This document shows, in pieces, positions 44,201 through 52,148 of a stretch of 64,000 bases of DNA. The number at the start of each line of letters is the position of its first letter. Within the stretch, counting starts at the first letter, position 1. Source of the DNA: Hymenobacter cyanobacteriorum (GTDB lineage: Bacteria > Bacteroidota > Bacteroidia > Cytophagales > Hymenobacteraceae); contig NZ_JALBGC010000001.1 in the NCBI RefSeq assembly GCF_022631375.1, positions 124,001 through 188,000 on the forward strand, written 5' to 3'. Position numbers and translations under genes: made by a program. Under the pieces are notes generated by a model, which was not told where the DNA came from, made no database searches, and saw nothing but the letters and a program-made list of their open reading frames with translations.

Positions 44201-44443
44201 TTTCTGCACTGGGTTCAGGGCAATTTCGATGGGCACGGTCACGAACTTCTCCATCTCCTCGGCCGAGCGGCCGGGCCACTGCGTGATGATGGTAATTTCG
44301 GTGTTCGTCACGTCCGGAAACGCCTCGATGGGCGTGTTCCGGTAGCTCACCACGCCCATCACCACTACCACCAGGGTCATGAGGAAGATGAAGCCCTTGT
44401 TCTTGAGCGAAAAGGCGATAATGCCTTGAATGAACTTGTTCAT
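41285..44443 (-). CDS. CzcA-type heavy-metal RND efflux pump (first copy)
   Basis: 1052 residues, complete RND protein, about the same build as its neighbour: KFIQGIIAFSLKNKGFIFLM, TPIEAFPDVTNTEITII, WPGRSAEEMEKFVTVPIEI, TM4 motif DFGIIIDGAVVMVEG with the acidic relay residues, and FSISAGIGFIALFGICIQNG. It directly follows the adaptor gene in transcription order, so it is the most likely partner of that adaptor and the TolC-type channel. It pumps divalent metals using the proton gradient. The stop codon lies at the edge of a palindromic repeat. Confidence 0.93.
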   Translation of the reverse strand: MNKFIQGIIAFSLKNKGFIFLMTLVVVVMGVVSYRNTPIEAFPDVTNTEITIITQWPGRSAEEMEKFVTVPIEIALNPVQKKASVRSTTLFGLSVVKVIFDDGVDDAFARPQVNNLLREVDLPDGITPDVQPPYGPTGEIYRYTLESKTKTVRELKTLQDWVIERNLKAVPGVADVNSFGGEVKDYEIAVNPGKLQDFGLTPLDLYNAVQRSNINVGGDVINQGQQNYVVRGIGLLNNISDITNTVIKNVNGVPILVRDVAKVTESALPRLGQVGRGFEDDKLEGIVVMRKGENPSEVIARLHDKVAELNSKILPPDVKMKTFYDRQQLIDFSTETVIHNLMEGIVLVTLIVFLFMADWRTTVIVSVIIPLALLFAFICLRLRGMSANLLSMGAIDFGIIIDGAVVMVEGLFVALDHKAHELGMERFNKLSKLGLIKKSGRDMGKSIFFAKAIIITALLPIFSFEKVEGKVFSPLAWTLGFALLGALIFTLTLVPVLVSILLKKNVKEKDNFFVRGVNNGANRFFRFTYARKTATLIIAFVVTALGLYSFSFLGSEFLPELNEGSIYVRAQLPLSISLESSNELCNQMRRDFLSFPEVSDVVSQTGRPNDGTDPTGFYNNEFLVQLKHTPEVEKKMKSKAYREDLVERMKAKLDKFTGVDFNFSQPITDNVEEAASGVKGSIAVKIYGTDLATLEAKAREVYEVLKTVKGIDDLGVLRNIGQPEFHVDLDERRMASYGVDKSDANSVLEMAVGGKEATQLYEGERKFPIRVRYEPQFRQTPTEIAALMVPTQSGKTIPLSEIANIGSVTGPSLIYRDDNRRFAAVKFSIRGRDMGSTIAEAQEKVNRHVKLPTGYEQKWTGDFENQRRATQRLSQVVPISLGLIFFILFILFGNLKDAGLVLLNVPFAIIGGIAALLITHTNFSISAGIGFIALFGICIQNGVILISVFKQNLVKKHSLDHSINEGVISRVRPVVMTALMATIGLMPAAISTGIGSETSKPLAIVVIGGLITGTILTLFVFPLVFERFYRAEHTKYVPLPGEKGYVEPVAAH

Positions 44444-44556
44444 TTTCAGTTTCTAACAGTGAAGAAACGGTGAATTATGGGCAGAATTAAAAGGCAGTAT
44501 CGACCCGGAGCAAGGCGAAAATGCCATTGCCCGAAGTCAATCCCCGCCTTGTCGAT

Positions 44557-45636
44557 TTAGTCGTTCAGCTCGTCGTACACCAGCAGCTGGTCTTTGGCAA
44601 TGACCACATCGCCGGGCTTCAGGCCCGAGGTCACGTAGCTGTAGTCGCCTACCGTTTTGCTGATGGTGACGGGCCGGGTTTCGACGTGGGTGCGGTCTCG
44701 GTACACCATCACGAAGTTGCGGTCCTTATCAAACACCACCGATTTGGCGGGCACGGCCAGGGCCTTCGCCCCTTCCGTGTTCTCGACGCGCACCTGGGCG
44801 TACATCTCCGGCTTGAGCAGGTAGCCGGGGTTCTCCAGGCGCACGCGGACCTTCATCACCTTGCTGTCGGGGTCCAGTACGTTGAACACCTTGTCGATTT
44901 TGCCTCGGAAATGCTTGTCCGGGTAGCTCAGCGTGGTTACGTCGGCCGAGTAGCCTTCCTTCACTTTCGAAATGTCCGACTCGAACACGTTGGCCATAAT
45001 CCAGACATCGTCCAGGTCGCTCACCGTGAACAGGTTGCCCACGTTGTCGTTGTTGAACTGCTCGTGGTCCGTTGCATTCTTTTCCGTGATAAAGCCCGAA
45101 ATGGGCGCCCGCAGCGTGTACATGCCATCGGCCCCAATGCCGTAGACGCTGAGCTGCTTCACGTTCTTGCCCACGGTGCCACGGGCTTTGGTCACTTCGG
45201 CGCGAGCCAGTACCACGTCGCGCTCGGAGTTTAGGCCGGCTTTGAACATATCCTCGGCCACGGCCAGGTTCTTGCGGGCAATGTCGAGGTCGGAGCTGGC
45301 GGCGGTGGTCTGGTTCTGCACGTCGGCAATCTCGCCCGATTTGATGACGGCCAGCACCTGGCCCTTGGTCACCTTGTCGCCGAGCTGCACCTTCAGCTGC
45401 TCCACCACGCCGCCCACCAGCGGGTATACTTTCACGGTTTTGTCGCCGTCGGTGGCGATTTCGCCGGTCAGCACCAGCTCGTCCTGCACCGGGCGCAGGC
45501 GCACGGTATCCAGCACAATCTGCGACATCATCGTGTCGGACAGGCGAAAGCCCTCCTTCTTTTCTTCTTTAACTTCGGGTTTGGAGCAGCCAACCAAGGT
45601 TACGGCGGTCAGCAATGCCAGAAAGGAGCGGTTCAT
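44557..45636 (-). CDS. RND efflux periplasmic adaptor subunit (CzcB-like)
   Basis: 359 residues. Lipoprotein signal ending LVGC at Cys17, so it is anchored to a membrane. Typical adaptor order: barrel-sandwich lipoyl halves (VYPLVGGVVEQLKVQLGDKV and LRAPISGFITEKNATD), a helical hairpin (NLAVAEDMFKAGLNSERDVV), a beta-barrel part and a C-terminal membrane-proximal domain. It links the RND pump to the outer channel. No His-rich N-terminus is seen. It lies downstream of the TolC-type gene in transcription order. Confidence 0.92.
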   Translation of the reverse strand: MNRSFLALLTAVTLVGCSKPEVKEEKKEGFRLSDTMMSQIVLDTVRLRPVQDELVLTGEIATDGDKTVKVYPLVGGVVEQLKVQLGDKVTKGQVLAVIKSGEIADVQNQTTAASSDLDIARKNLAVAEDMFKAGLNSERDVVLARAEVTKARGTVGKNVKQLSVYGIGADGMYTLRAPISGFITEKNATDHEQFNNDNVGNLFTVSDLDDVWIMANVFESDISKVKEGYSADVTTLSYPDKHFRGKIDKVFNVLDPDSKVMKVRVRLENPGYLLKPEMYAQVRVENTEGAKALAVPAKSVVFDKDRNFVMVYRDRTHVETRPVTISKTVGDYSYVTSGLKPGDVVIAKDQLLVYDELND

Positions 45637-45643
45637 TGTAGTG

Positions 45644-45738
45644 AGCTGTTAGCCATCAGCTGATAGCTGTTAGCGTTTGATGATTGATAGAAGTTTTTGG
45701 GATGATAAGCTAATAGCTAACAGCTAGAAGCTAACGGC
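45644..45738. repeat. Family B word-type palindrome inside the efflux operon
   Basis: AGCTGTT-AGCCATC-AGCTGAT words on the left, GCTAATAGCTAACAGCTAG on the right. It lies between the TolC-type gene and the adaptor gene. Confidence 0.75.
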
Positions 45739-45746
45739 TTAACAAG

Positions 45747-47075
45747 CTATTGGTCGGCGCGGAACACCTGCTTGCCCACGGCAAAATTCAGTTGCTCGAA
45801 GGCCCGCACGCGGTTGGCCCGCAAAGTATTCAGCTGCACAAGGTTGTTCTTGTAGGACTCGAAAAAGTCGAGGTATTCCACCACGCTCAGGATGCGCTTG
45901 GCGTAGCTCTGCTCGATGCCCACCATCAGCCGGGCAAACGGGGCCGTGTCGCGGTCGGTGTTCTGGAACAACTCGTCGTTGCGCGCCGCCAGCTGGTAAG
46001 CCTGATGTACCTCATTCTGTACCACCAACTGCTGCTGGTCCACCAACAGCTGGCTGCCGGCAATCTGAGCTTTGGCCGCCTGAATGTTGCCCTGGTTGCG
46101 GTTGAAGATGGGCACGGCCATGCCCAGCGTCAGGGCATTGTAGTTGTTGATGTAGGAACCGGCTTTGTCGTAGGTGTAGCCCACGGCCAGGTCGGGCACG
46201 GCCAGCTTCTGCTGCAGCTTCAGGTTCAGGTTTTGCTGCTGCAGGGTGGCGCGACGGGCGTTGAGGTCGGTGCGGCGCACCAATGCTGTATCAATCAGGG
46301 CCTGCTCGGAGTAGCCGTTCAGCGTGAGGTCGCGGGTGCGGCCCAGGTCGGCCACGGGCACATACTGGCTGCCAGTGGCATCGCGCAGCAGCACGTGCAG
46401 GTCCGTCTGGTCCGAAGCCACGTCGTTCAGCAGGTTCTGCCGCTCGCTTTGCAGCGTGAACAGGAAGGCCCGCAGGCGAATCACCTCTTTCAGCGCAATG
46501 TTGCCCTTCTCAAACTGCGTCTGGTACAGGCCCACCGTGCGCGTCAGCGACGAAATTTCCGTGGCATAGGCGGTAAGCGTGCGCTGCTTGAAATACAGGT
46601 CGTAGAAAGTGGTGCGCAGCTGGTAGCGCAGGTTGCGCAGCAAGTCCTGCAGATTGTACTGCTCCACCACCGCGCCCTGTTGGGCGGCCAGGCCGGCAGC
46701 CTTGCGGCGGCCCGCCAACGAAAACAGCTGTTGCACCGTCACGATGGCCTCGCTGCCGACCGTGCCTTCGGGTACCGTGGGCCGGCTGATGCGGCGGCGC
46801 AGCACATCTTGCTCCACATACAGCGAGGGGTTGTCAATCAGACGGGCCTGCACGGCCTGGGCCTGGGCCACCGTCACATTGTACTGCTGGGCCAGCACGG
46901 CCAGGTTATTCTGAAAGAACTGCTGCTCGGCCTGCGGCAGCGTGAGGCGGAGCGTATCGGCCGTAGCCACGGGCAGGGTAGTTGCGGGGGCCGGGCTGGT
47001 GGCGGGGCTTGCTACCTGGGCCTGGGCACTGGTGGCCGCCAGGGCCAGCACCAGCAAAAGGACGTTGCGGAACAT
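45747..47075 (-). CDS. TolC family outer-membrane channel (CzcC-like)
   Basis: 442 residues with a signal peptide (FRNVLLLVLALAATSAQAQ). The outer membrane efflux protein fold appears as two long coiled-coil repeats: LTLPQAEQQFFQNNLAVLAQ with QVQARLIDNPSLYVEQD, and the later QQNLNLKLQQKLAVPDLAVG with GMAVPIFNRNQGNIQAAKAQ. It forms the exit duct for the metal pump. It is the first gene of the run on the minus strand, and a one-mismatch promoter (CAAAGGTT on plus) lies at 47096. Confidence 0.9.
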   Translation of the reverse strand: MFRNVLLLVLALAATSAQAQVASPATSPAPATTLPVATADTLRLTLPQAEQQFFQNNLAVLAQQYNVTVAQAQAVQARLIDNPSLYVEQDVLRRRISRPTVPEGTVGSEAIVTVQQLFSLAGRRKAAGLAAQQGAVVEQYNLQDLLRNLRYQLRTTFYDLYFKQRTLTAYATEISSLTRTVGLYQTQFEKGNIALKEVIRLRAFLFTLQSERQNLLNDVASDQTDLHVLLRDATGSQYVPVADLGRTRDLTLNGYSEQALIDTALVRRTDLNARRATLQQQNLNLKLQQKLAVPDLAVGYTYDKAGSYINNYNALTLGMAVPIFNRNQGNIQAAKAQIAGSQLLVDQQQLVVQNEVHQAYQLAARNDELFQNTDRDTAPFARLMVGIEQSYAKRILSVVEYLDFFESYKNNLVQLNTLRANRVRAFEQLNFAVGKQVFRADQ

Positions 47076-47180
47076 GGGTCAGTTGGATTACCCGACAAAG
47101 GTTGGCGGCCTTCCGTGAGGATAAAATGAACCTGAAATTCATGCGTTGAAGTCGGGTTTTTCCTCGGCCAACGGGCTGGT

Positions 47181-47993
47181 TTACCAAGTGGCTGGCGCAA
47201 GCCGGGTGGGCTCCGGCCCTGCCACAGCGGTCGAATCAGCCGTTTCAGGCATTGTTTGCCGCATCGAGTCGAGGCGGGCCACCGCCAGCAGCGTCCTGGT
47301 TGGCGCGGGCCGTTGGGCTGGGCCGGCCAGCGCGCTCAGCACCAGCAGCGCCACCACCGCTACTGCCGCTGTTGCCAGCACCAGCACCCAATAGGGCCTC
47401 GCCAGTTCGGCGGCCCACGCCGCGTGTGGAGCCTTCACCGCCCCCCGCCGCCGGAAACCCGGCCAGCGAGGCAGGTCGGCCGGCAGCCATTTATAAATCT
47501 GATTTTTGGCAGTGGCCAGCTCTTCGCTCAGGCGCAGGGCAGTGAGATGCTGCCGCCTGGCATATTGCGCCAGCACAGCCGTCACCACGGCCGCCGCCAG
47601 CCGCAGCAGCGTAACGGCCGAATCGGGACGGAGCCCGGCATAGAGGCTCATCAACGCGTCCAGCCCCGGCCGGCTTTCGCCAAACAGGTGGCTCAGCCAG
47701 TTTTCGCCGGCATCCAACGCCGCGCTGTGGTTGGGGCCGCCGCCCAGCAATGCCAGCACTTCCGTCAGGTTCCGGCTTTCCCGAATCACGGGCCAGTCGT
47801 CCTTCATTATCGGCGCAAGCAGGGCGCGCCCCTCCCCTTCGCCGGCCCGAATCAGCAGCTGACACAACACCATGGGTACCATTCCTTTCAGGGCTTTACC
47901 GACTGCTTTTTCGCGCTCCCCCAGCCGGGCGGCCAAATGCCGCACCAGTTCTCGGGAAAATGCCTGCCGAATGGCCTGTAAGCAGTTTTTCAT
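47181..47993 (-). CDS. DUF937-like protein with one membrane span
   Basis: 270 residues. The start REL VRHLAARLGEREKAVGKAL with GMVPMVLCQLLIRAGEGEG matches the DUF937 helical-repeat type, whose function is not known. A single membrane span (WVLVLATAAVAVVALLVLSA) lies near residues 202-223, leaving a short Pro/Ala-rich tail outside. The 191 bp upstream to the TPR gene hold no gene and no clear promoter (a weak TATCATTG-like site only). It does not belong visibly to the efflux operon. Confidence 0.68.
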   Translation of the reverse strand: MKNCLQAIRQAFSRELVRHLAARLGEREKAVGKALKGMVPMVLCQLLIRAGEGEGRALLAPIMKDDWPVIRESRNLTEVLALLGGGPNHSAALDAGENWLSHLFGESRPGLDALMSLYAGLRPDSAVTLLRLAAAVVTAVLAQYARRQHLTALRLSEELATAKNQIYKWLPADLPRWPGFRRRGAVKAPHAAWAAELARPYWVLVLATAAVAVVALLVLSALAGPAQRPAPTRTLLAVARLDSMRQTMPETADSTAVAGPEPTRLAPATW

Positions 47994-48184
47994 GGCGGTA
48001 GTACCAGAACACCAGACTGTTTAAACTGCACAATCAGGCGTCAATGATACAAAACTGCGCCCTATCGAACAATTAATTCCTGAAAAACGACAAATCAAGT
48101 TCCCATCCGGTCGAATCAGGTATTCCAGCCCTCGAACTAGGGCAGTATCCATGATGATGCTTTCGAAGCATAGTCCGCGTCTTC

Positions 48185-48523
48185 TTACTCGTCTTCGTAA
48201 TCCAGCCCCAGGCAGCTGTTCAGGGCTTGGCGGATTTCGCTGGCGGCGTGCTGCTGGCCGGCTTTTTTGGCCACCAATAGGCCTTTGCGGTACACCTGCT
48301 CGGCTTCGTCTTTGCGGCCGAATTCTTCCAGCAACTTGCCGGCGTGGTAGTAAGTACCCACGTAATCAGCGTGTTCATTCAGCAGGTTTTGATAAAATTC
48401 CCAGGCGCGCTCGGGCTCCTGGGCACGGTATTCGGTAGCCAGCGCATAAATGGTGAAGGCGTCGGTGGGGTCGTCGGCGTAAAAGGCCAGGAGTTGCTGC
48501 AATCGGGTGGCGGGAGTGTTCAT
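48185..48523 (-). CDS. Small TPR protein
   Basis: 112 residues forming two to three TPR-like helix pairs: RLQQLLAFYADDPTDAFTIYALATEY, ERAWEFYQNLLNEHADYVGT, AEQVYRKGLLVAKKAGQQHA. It ends SCLGLDYEDE. Cytoplasmic, no signal. Such short TPR proteins are common in Bacteroidota and usually bind other proteins; the partner is unknown. Divergent from etfB, sharing a 150 bp region. Confidence 0.75.
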   Translation of the reverse strand: MNTPATRLQQLLAFYADDPTDAFTIYALATEYRAQEPERAWEFYQNLLNEHADYVGTYYHAGKLLEEFGRKDEAEQVYRKGLLVAKKAGQQHAASEIRQALNSCLGLDYEDE

Positions 48524-48541
48524 TCGGCGGGGAGATTTGTT

Positions 48542-48549
48542 TACCTTTG
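48542..48549 (+). promoter_or_regulatory. Promoter -7 element for etfB
   Basis: TACCTTTG is an exact TAnnTTTG match in the divergent region between the TPR gene and etfB. It leaves a leader of about 128 bp. A one-mismatch minus-strand site (CAAAATTG on plus) lies at 48552. Confidence 0.5.
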
Positions 48550-48677
48550 GGGCAAAATTGCGGCTTTTTCGCGGCCCGGCCTGAAACCGCTGTTTTTTGT
48601 CAAAACCCGTACGCTTTTCGAAGGTTGTTATGCATGCAGCCTTTTTTCTCCGATTTCGCCACCTTATTCCCGCCTAG

Positions 48678-49418
48678 ATGAAGTTTCTGGTTTGCATTTC
48701 CAACGTGCCCGACACGACCACCAAAATTGCCTTTACGCCCGATAACAAGGAGTTCAACAAGGCCGGGGTGCAGTTCGTGATTAACCCCTGGGACGAATAC
48801 GCCCTCACCCGCGCCATCGAGCTGAAGGAAGCCGCCGGCAGCGGCACCGTGACGGTACTAAACGTGGGCCAGGCCGACACCGAGCCCAACATACGCAAGG
48901 CCCTGGCCATTGGCGCCGACGACGCCATCCGCGTCGATGCCGTGCCGCAGGACGCCTACTTCGTGGCCGAGCAGATTGCCGCCATCGCCAAGGAAGGTGC
49001 CTACGACGTGATTCTGATGGGCAAGGAAAGCATTGACTACAACGGTTTTCAGGTGCACGGCATGGTGGGCGAAATGCTCGGCATCCCGACCGTGGCCCCG
49101 GCCATGAAGCTGGACATGAGCGGCAACACCGCCACCCTGGAGCGCGAGATTGAAGGCGGCAAGGAGATTGTGAGCGTGAATACGCCCTTCGTGGCCTCGT
49201 GCCAGCAGCCCATGTGCGAGCCCCGCATCCCCAACATGCGCGGCATCATGACGGCCCGCACCAAGCCCCTGAAAGTAGTGCCCGCCGTGGGCGAGCCCGC
49301 CCGCACCACCGTGGCCGAGTACGCGCTGCCCCCCAAGAAGCAGGGCGTGAAGCTCATCGACGCGGAAAACGCTGGCGAGCTCATCAAGCTGCTCCGCAAC
49401 GAAGCCAAAGTCATCTAA
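48678..49418 (+). CDS. etfB: Electron transfer flavoprotein subunit beta
   Basis: 246 residues. With EtfA it accepts electrons from acyl-CoA dehydrogenases and passes them to the quinone pool. Visible: KFLVCISNVPDTTTKI at the start, FVINPWDEYALTRAIELKE, the AMP-binding IRKALAIGADDAIRVD region, LMGKESIDYNGFQVHGM, and the conserved ARTKPLKVV near residue 194. The ATG at 48678 fits the family start. It is followed by etfA after a word repeat; the pair should be one operon. Confidence 0.94.
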   Translation: MKFLVCISNVPDTTTKIAFTPDNKEFNKAGVQFVINPWDEYALTRAIELKEAAGSGTVTVLNVGQADTEPNIRKALAIGADDAIRVDAVPQDAYFVAEQIAAIAKEGAYDVILMGKESIDYNGFQVHGMVGEMLGIPTVAPAMKLDMSGNTATLEREIEGGKEIVSVNTPFVASCQQPMCEPRIPNMRGIMTARTKPLKVVPAVGEPARTTVAEYALPPKKQGVKLIDAENAGELIKLLRNEAKVI

Positions 49419-49420
49419 AG

Positions 49421-49518
49421 GGAGTTAAGAGTTAAAAGTTATGAGTTAAGAATTGGCTACTGGTCAATTCTGATTCTTCAACTGGCAACTCTTAATTCAT
49501 AACTTTTAACTCTTAACT
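49421..49518. repeat. Family B word-type palindrome between etfB and etfA
   Basis: AGTTAAG-AGTTAAA-AGTTATG words, mirrored by CTTAATTCATAACTTTTAAC. It spans almost the whole gap between the two subunit genes and ends 7 bp before the etfA ATG. Confidence 0.8.
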
Positions 49519-49525
49519 GAAAGAA

Positions 49526-50503
49526 ATGTCTGTATTAGTTGTAGTTGAATGCGCCGACGGCGAAGTAAAAAAGTCGTCGCTAGAAGTGGCCTCCTACGGG
49601 GCTGATGTGGCCGCCATGCTGGGCACCACCGCCACGGCCATCGCCGTGGGCGAAGCCAACGAGGCCAACCTGGCCAAGCTGGGCGAGCAGGGCATCACGA
49701 AAGTGCTGTACGATGCCGAGCCCCGCCTCAAGGATTTCGTGAACAACGCCTATACCAAGCTCATCGCCACGGCGGCCGAGCAGGAAAGCGCGAAGATTAT
49801 TGTGCTGGCCAACAGCAACATCGGCGCGGCCGTGGGCTCGCGTCTGTCGGTACGCCTGAAGACCAGCCTCGCTACCAACGTGGTGGAGTTGCCCAAAATC
49901 AGCGGCGACCAGTTCACGGTGAAGCGCGGTGCGTTCTCGGGCAAGGCGTTTTCGGACGTAGTGCTGAGCGGCGACCGCAAAATCATCGCCGTGAAGAAAA
50001 ACTCGACCGAAGCCAAGCACGAAGCCGGCAAAACGGCCGAAGTGGCCAGCTTCTCGGCCCAGCTCGGCGATGCCGACTTCGCCGATGCGCCCAAGCAGGT
50101 GGTGATGCAGGACCAAGCCGGCGGCATTCTGCTGCCCGAGGCCGACCGCGTGGTATCGGGTGGCCGCGGCATGAAGGGCCCCGAGAACTGGGGCCTGATT
50201 GAGGACCTGGCGAAGGCCTTGGGCGCGGCTACGGCCTGCTCGAAGCCGGTGTCGGACGTGGACTGGCGCCCCCACCACGAGCACGTGGGTCAGACGGGCA
50301 TCACCGTATCGCCGAACCTGTACATTGCCTGCGGCATTTCGGGGGCTATCCAGCACCTGGCCGGCGTGAACAGCTCGAAGGTGATTGTGGTCATCAACAA
50401 AGACCCCGAGGCTCCCTTCTTTAAAGCGGCCGATTATGGCATCGTGGGCGACGTTTTTGACGTACTGCCCAAGCTGACGGCCGCCGTGAAGGCGCTGAAC
50501 TAA
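49526..50503 (+). CDS. etfA: Electron transfer flavoprotein subunit alpha
   Basis: 325 residues. FAD-binding partner of EtfB. The N-terminal domain begins [20 protein letters not shown]; the C-terminal FAD domain has [40 protein letters not shown] and [16 protein letters not shown], with [20 protein letters not shown] near the end, all classical for EtfA. It is separated from etfB by a word repeat and is followed by a T-run hairpin. Confidence 0.95.
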   Translation: MSVLVVVECADGEVKKSSLEVASYGADVAAMLGTTATAIAVGEANEANLAKLGEQGITKVLYDAEPRLKDFVNNAYTKLIATAAEQESAKIIVLANSNIGAAVGSRLSVRLKTSLATNVVELPKISGDQFTVKRGAFSGKAFSDVVLSGDRKIIAVKKNSTEAKHEAGKTAEVASFSAQLGDADFADAPKQVVMQDQAGGILLPEADRVVSGGRGMKGPENWGLIEDLAKALGAATACSKPVSDVDWRPHHEHVGQTGITVSPNLYIACGISGAIQHLAGVNSSKVIVVINKDPEAPFFKAADYGIVGDVFDVLPKLTAAVKALN

Positions 50504-50534
50504 CCAAAAAAGCCCCGCCCCGGCGGGCGAGTTG

Positions 50535-50591
50535 GGGACCCAGGCGGTCGGCTTTCCTCGGGAAGCTACCGGCTGGGTCCCTAATCTTTTT
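50535..50591 (+). terminator. Rho-independent terminator after etfA
   Basis: GGGACCCAG pairs exactly with CTGGGTCCC, with a second CGGT/ACCG pair inside, then a T-rich tail (TAATCTTTTT). It lies about 30 bp after the etfA stop. Confidence 0.75.
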
Positions 50592-50737
50592 GGGGCTATC
50601 TTGGTTTCAGCAGCAGTTTCGGGCGGCAGATGCCCGGACTTTTCTTTATTTGCACGTCCATCCCGATGGACCACCCCAGGCGGGCCTTTCCCGGGCCTGC
50701 TCTTCCCCTCCCCCGACACCTAGCACCTCGTATTACC

Positions 50738-51370
50738 TTGAAAAAAATCCAGCTTGAAATCCTGGGCCTGTCGTCCAGCCAGTCGCAGTCTGGCTCCTTC
50801 GCGCTGATTCTGGGCGAGAAGGGCGGCAACCGCCGCCTGCCCATTATCATTGGCATGTTCGAAGCGCAAAGCATTGCTATTCAAATTGAAAAAATCAGCC
50901 CAAACCGACCCCTCACCCACGACCTGTTCAAATCGTTTGCCGAACACGTGCACGTGGTGATTCTGGAAGTCGTGATTTCGGACTTGAAGGAAGGCGTGTT
51001 CTACTCGCGCATCGTGTGCTCGGATGGCGCGACGACCTTCGACATCGACGCCCGCCCTTCCGATGCCATTGCCATCGGCCTGCGCTTCGGCGTGCCCATC
51101 TACACCGTGGAAAGCGTGCTGAGTGAAGCCGGCATTATTCTATCCGACCTTGACGAAGCAGAAAGCGACGCCGAGGACGATGACGACGAGGATGACGACG
51201 ACGCCGAAACCGAATCGCCCCGCGCCACGCGGGCTCAGCCAGAGCCCCGCGAGCCCAGCGGCCAGGTACCAGTGGAAGAGTTGACCAAAATGCTGGCCCA
51301 GGCCCTCGACAAAGAGGACTACGAAAAAGCCGCCAAAATCCGCGACGAACTCAACAAGCGCAACGGCTGA
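50738..51370 (+). CDS. Bifunctional nuclease family protein with UvrB/UvrC motif
   Basis: 210 residues from a TTG at 50738, chosen because KKIQLEILGLSSSQSQSGSF is the family N-terminus; the frame is open further up but not conserved. The BFN domain has GNRRLPIIIGMFEAQSIAI and the late RPSDAIAIGLRFGVPIY. A very acidic linker (DDDDEDDDDAE near residues 150-160) leads to a UvrB/UvrC-type helical pair, VEELTKMLAQALDKEDYEKA. Homologues have nuclease activity in some species. The start without an ATG should be checked in close relatives. Confidence 0.85.
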   Translation: MKKIQLEILGLSSSQSQSGSFALILGEKGGNRRLPIIIGMFEAQSIAIQIEKISPNRPLTHDLFKSFAEHVHVVILEVVISDLKEGVFYSRIVCSDGATTFDIDARPSDAIAIGLRFGVPIYTVESVLSEAGIILSDLDEAESDAEDDDDEDDDDAETESPRATRAQPEPREPSGQVPVEELTKMLAQALDKEDYEKAAKIRDELNKRNG

Positions 51371-51375
51371 TTTTG

Positions 51376-51476
51376 AAGTTAAAAGCAAAAAGTGAAGAGT
51401 TAAAAGGGCTTGTCCCGATTGGCTCTTCACTTTTTGCTTTTCGCGCTTTTCACTTTTAACTCTCAATTTTTAACTC
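51376..51476. repeat. Family B word-type palindrome ending at a start codon
   Basis: GAAGTTA-AAAGCAA-AAAGTGA words on the left, TCTTCACTTTTTGCTTTTC on the right. It ends about 5 bp before the ATG of the DinB gene. Confidence 0.75.
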
Positions 51477-51480
51477 CTTC

Positions 51481-52008
51481 ATGGACGACTCCTTGAAATA
51501 CCCCATCGGTCGGCCGCAGCTACCGAGCGAACCGCTAAGCAGCGCCGAGCGCACCACACTCATCCAACAAATTGCCGAACTACCAGCCCAGCTTACCGCC
51601 GTCGCAAAGGCCGTGGGCGGCGTAGGCTTGGAGCAACCCTACCGCCCCGGTGGCTGGAACGGCCGGCAAGTCATTCATCACGTGGCCGACTCGCACATGA
51701 ATGCCTACGTGCGCTTCCGGCTGGCCCTGACGGAGGACAACCCTACCATCAAGCCTTATGAGGAAAGCGCCTGGGCCGAGTTGCCCGATGTGGCCGCGAC
51801 GCCCATCACCGTGTCGCTGACGCTGCTGGAGGCGCTGCATACCCGCTGGGTGAACCTGCTGCATCACCTTACCGATGCGCAGTGGCAGCGCACCTTCTTC
51901 CATCCTGGCAACCAGCGCAACTCCACGCTGGAGCAGACGCTGGCGCTGTATGCGTGGCATGGGCGGCACCATCTGGGGCATTTGAAGCTACTGCTGCCGA
52001 AGGAATAA
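51481..52008 (+). CDS. DinB/YfiT-family putative thiol transferase
   Basis: 175 residues. The sequence KYPIGRPQLPSEPLSSAER at the start, WNGRQVIHHVADSHMNAYVR, PYEESAWAELPDV and the late LYAWHGRHHLGHLKLLLPKE match the YfiT type of DinB proteins. Three His (one in VIHHVADSH, two in HGRHHLGH) fit the metal site. YfiT relatives are called bacillithiol transferases; whether this organism makes bacillithiol is not shown here. Flanked by a word repeat upstream and a family A palindrome downstream. Confidence 0.85.
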   Translation: MDDSLKYPIGRPQLPSEPLSSAERTTLIQQIAELPAQLTAVAKAVGGVGLEQPYRPGGWNGRQVIHHVADSHMNAYVRFRLALTEDNPTIKPYEESAWAELPDVAATPITVSLTLLEALHTRWVNLLHHLTDAQWQRTFFHPGNQRNSTLEQTLALYAWHGRHHLGHLKLLLPKE

Positions 52009-52026
52009 AACTTGGCAGAATAAAAT

Positions 52027-52126
52027 AGAACGTCATGCTGAGCGCAGTCGAAGCATCTCTACCGCCATACCAATTAAGATTAGTATGGCGGTAGAGATGC
52101 TTCGACTGCGCTCAGCATGACGTTCT
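52027..52126. repeat. Family A palindromic repeat with 44-bp perfect stem
   Basis: AGAACGTCATGCTGAGCGCA continues GTCGAAGCATCTCTACCGCC and ATAC, mirrored exactly by the right arm. It is the longest perfect copy in the window and has the CAGTCG variant, with CGACTG on the other arm. Confidence 0.93.
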
Positions 52127-52148
52127 GCGTATAAGCTATATGCCTCCT

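Noticed and set aside
37899..44443. Tandem RND pumps as an assembly duplication
   Set aside because: The two proteins differ at many positions through the whole length, so they are true paralogues.
43184..44473. A 429-codon plus-strand open frame
   Set aside because: It lies antisense to the first RND pump, is rich in His, Val and Gly typical of shadow frames in high-GC DNA, and has no recognisable domain.
45750..47129. A 459-codon plus-strand open frame
   Set aside because: It is the reverse strand of the TolC-type channel gene and shows only shadow-frame composition.
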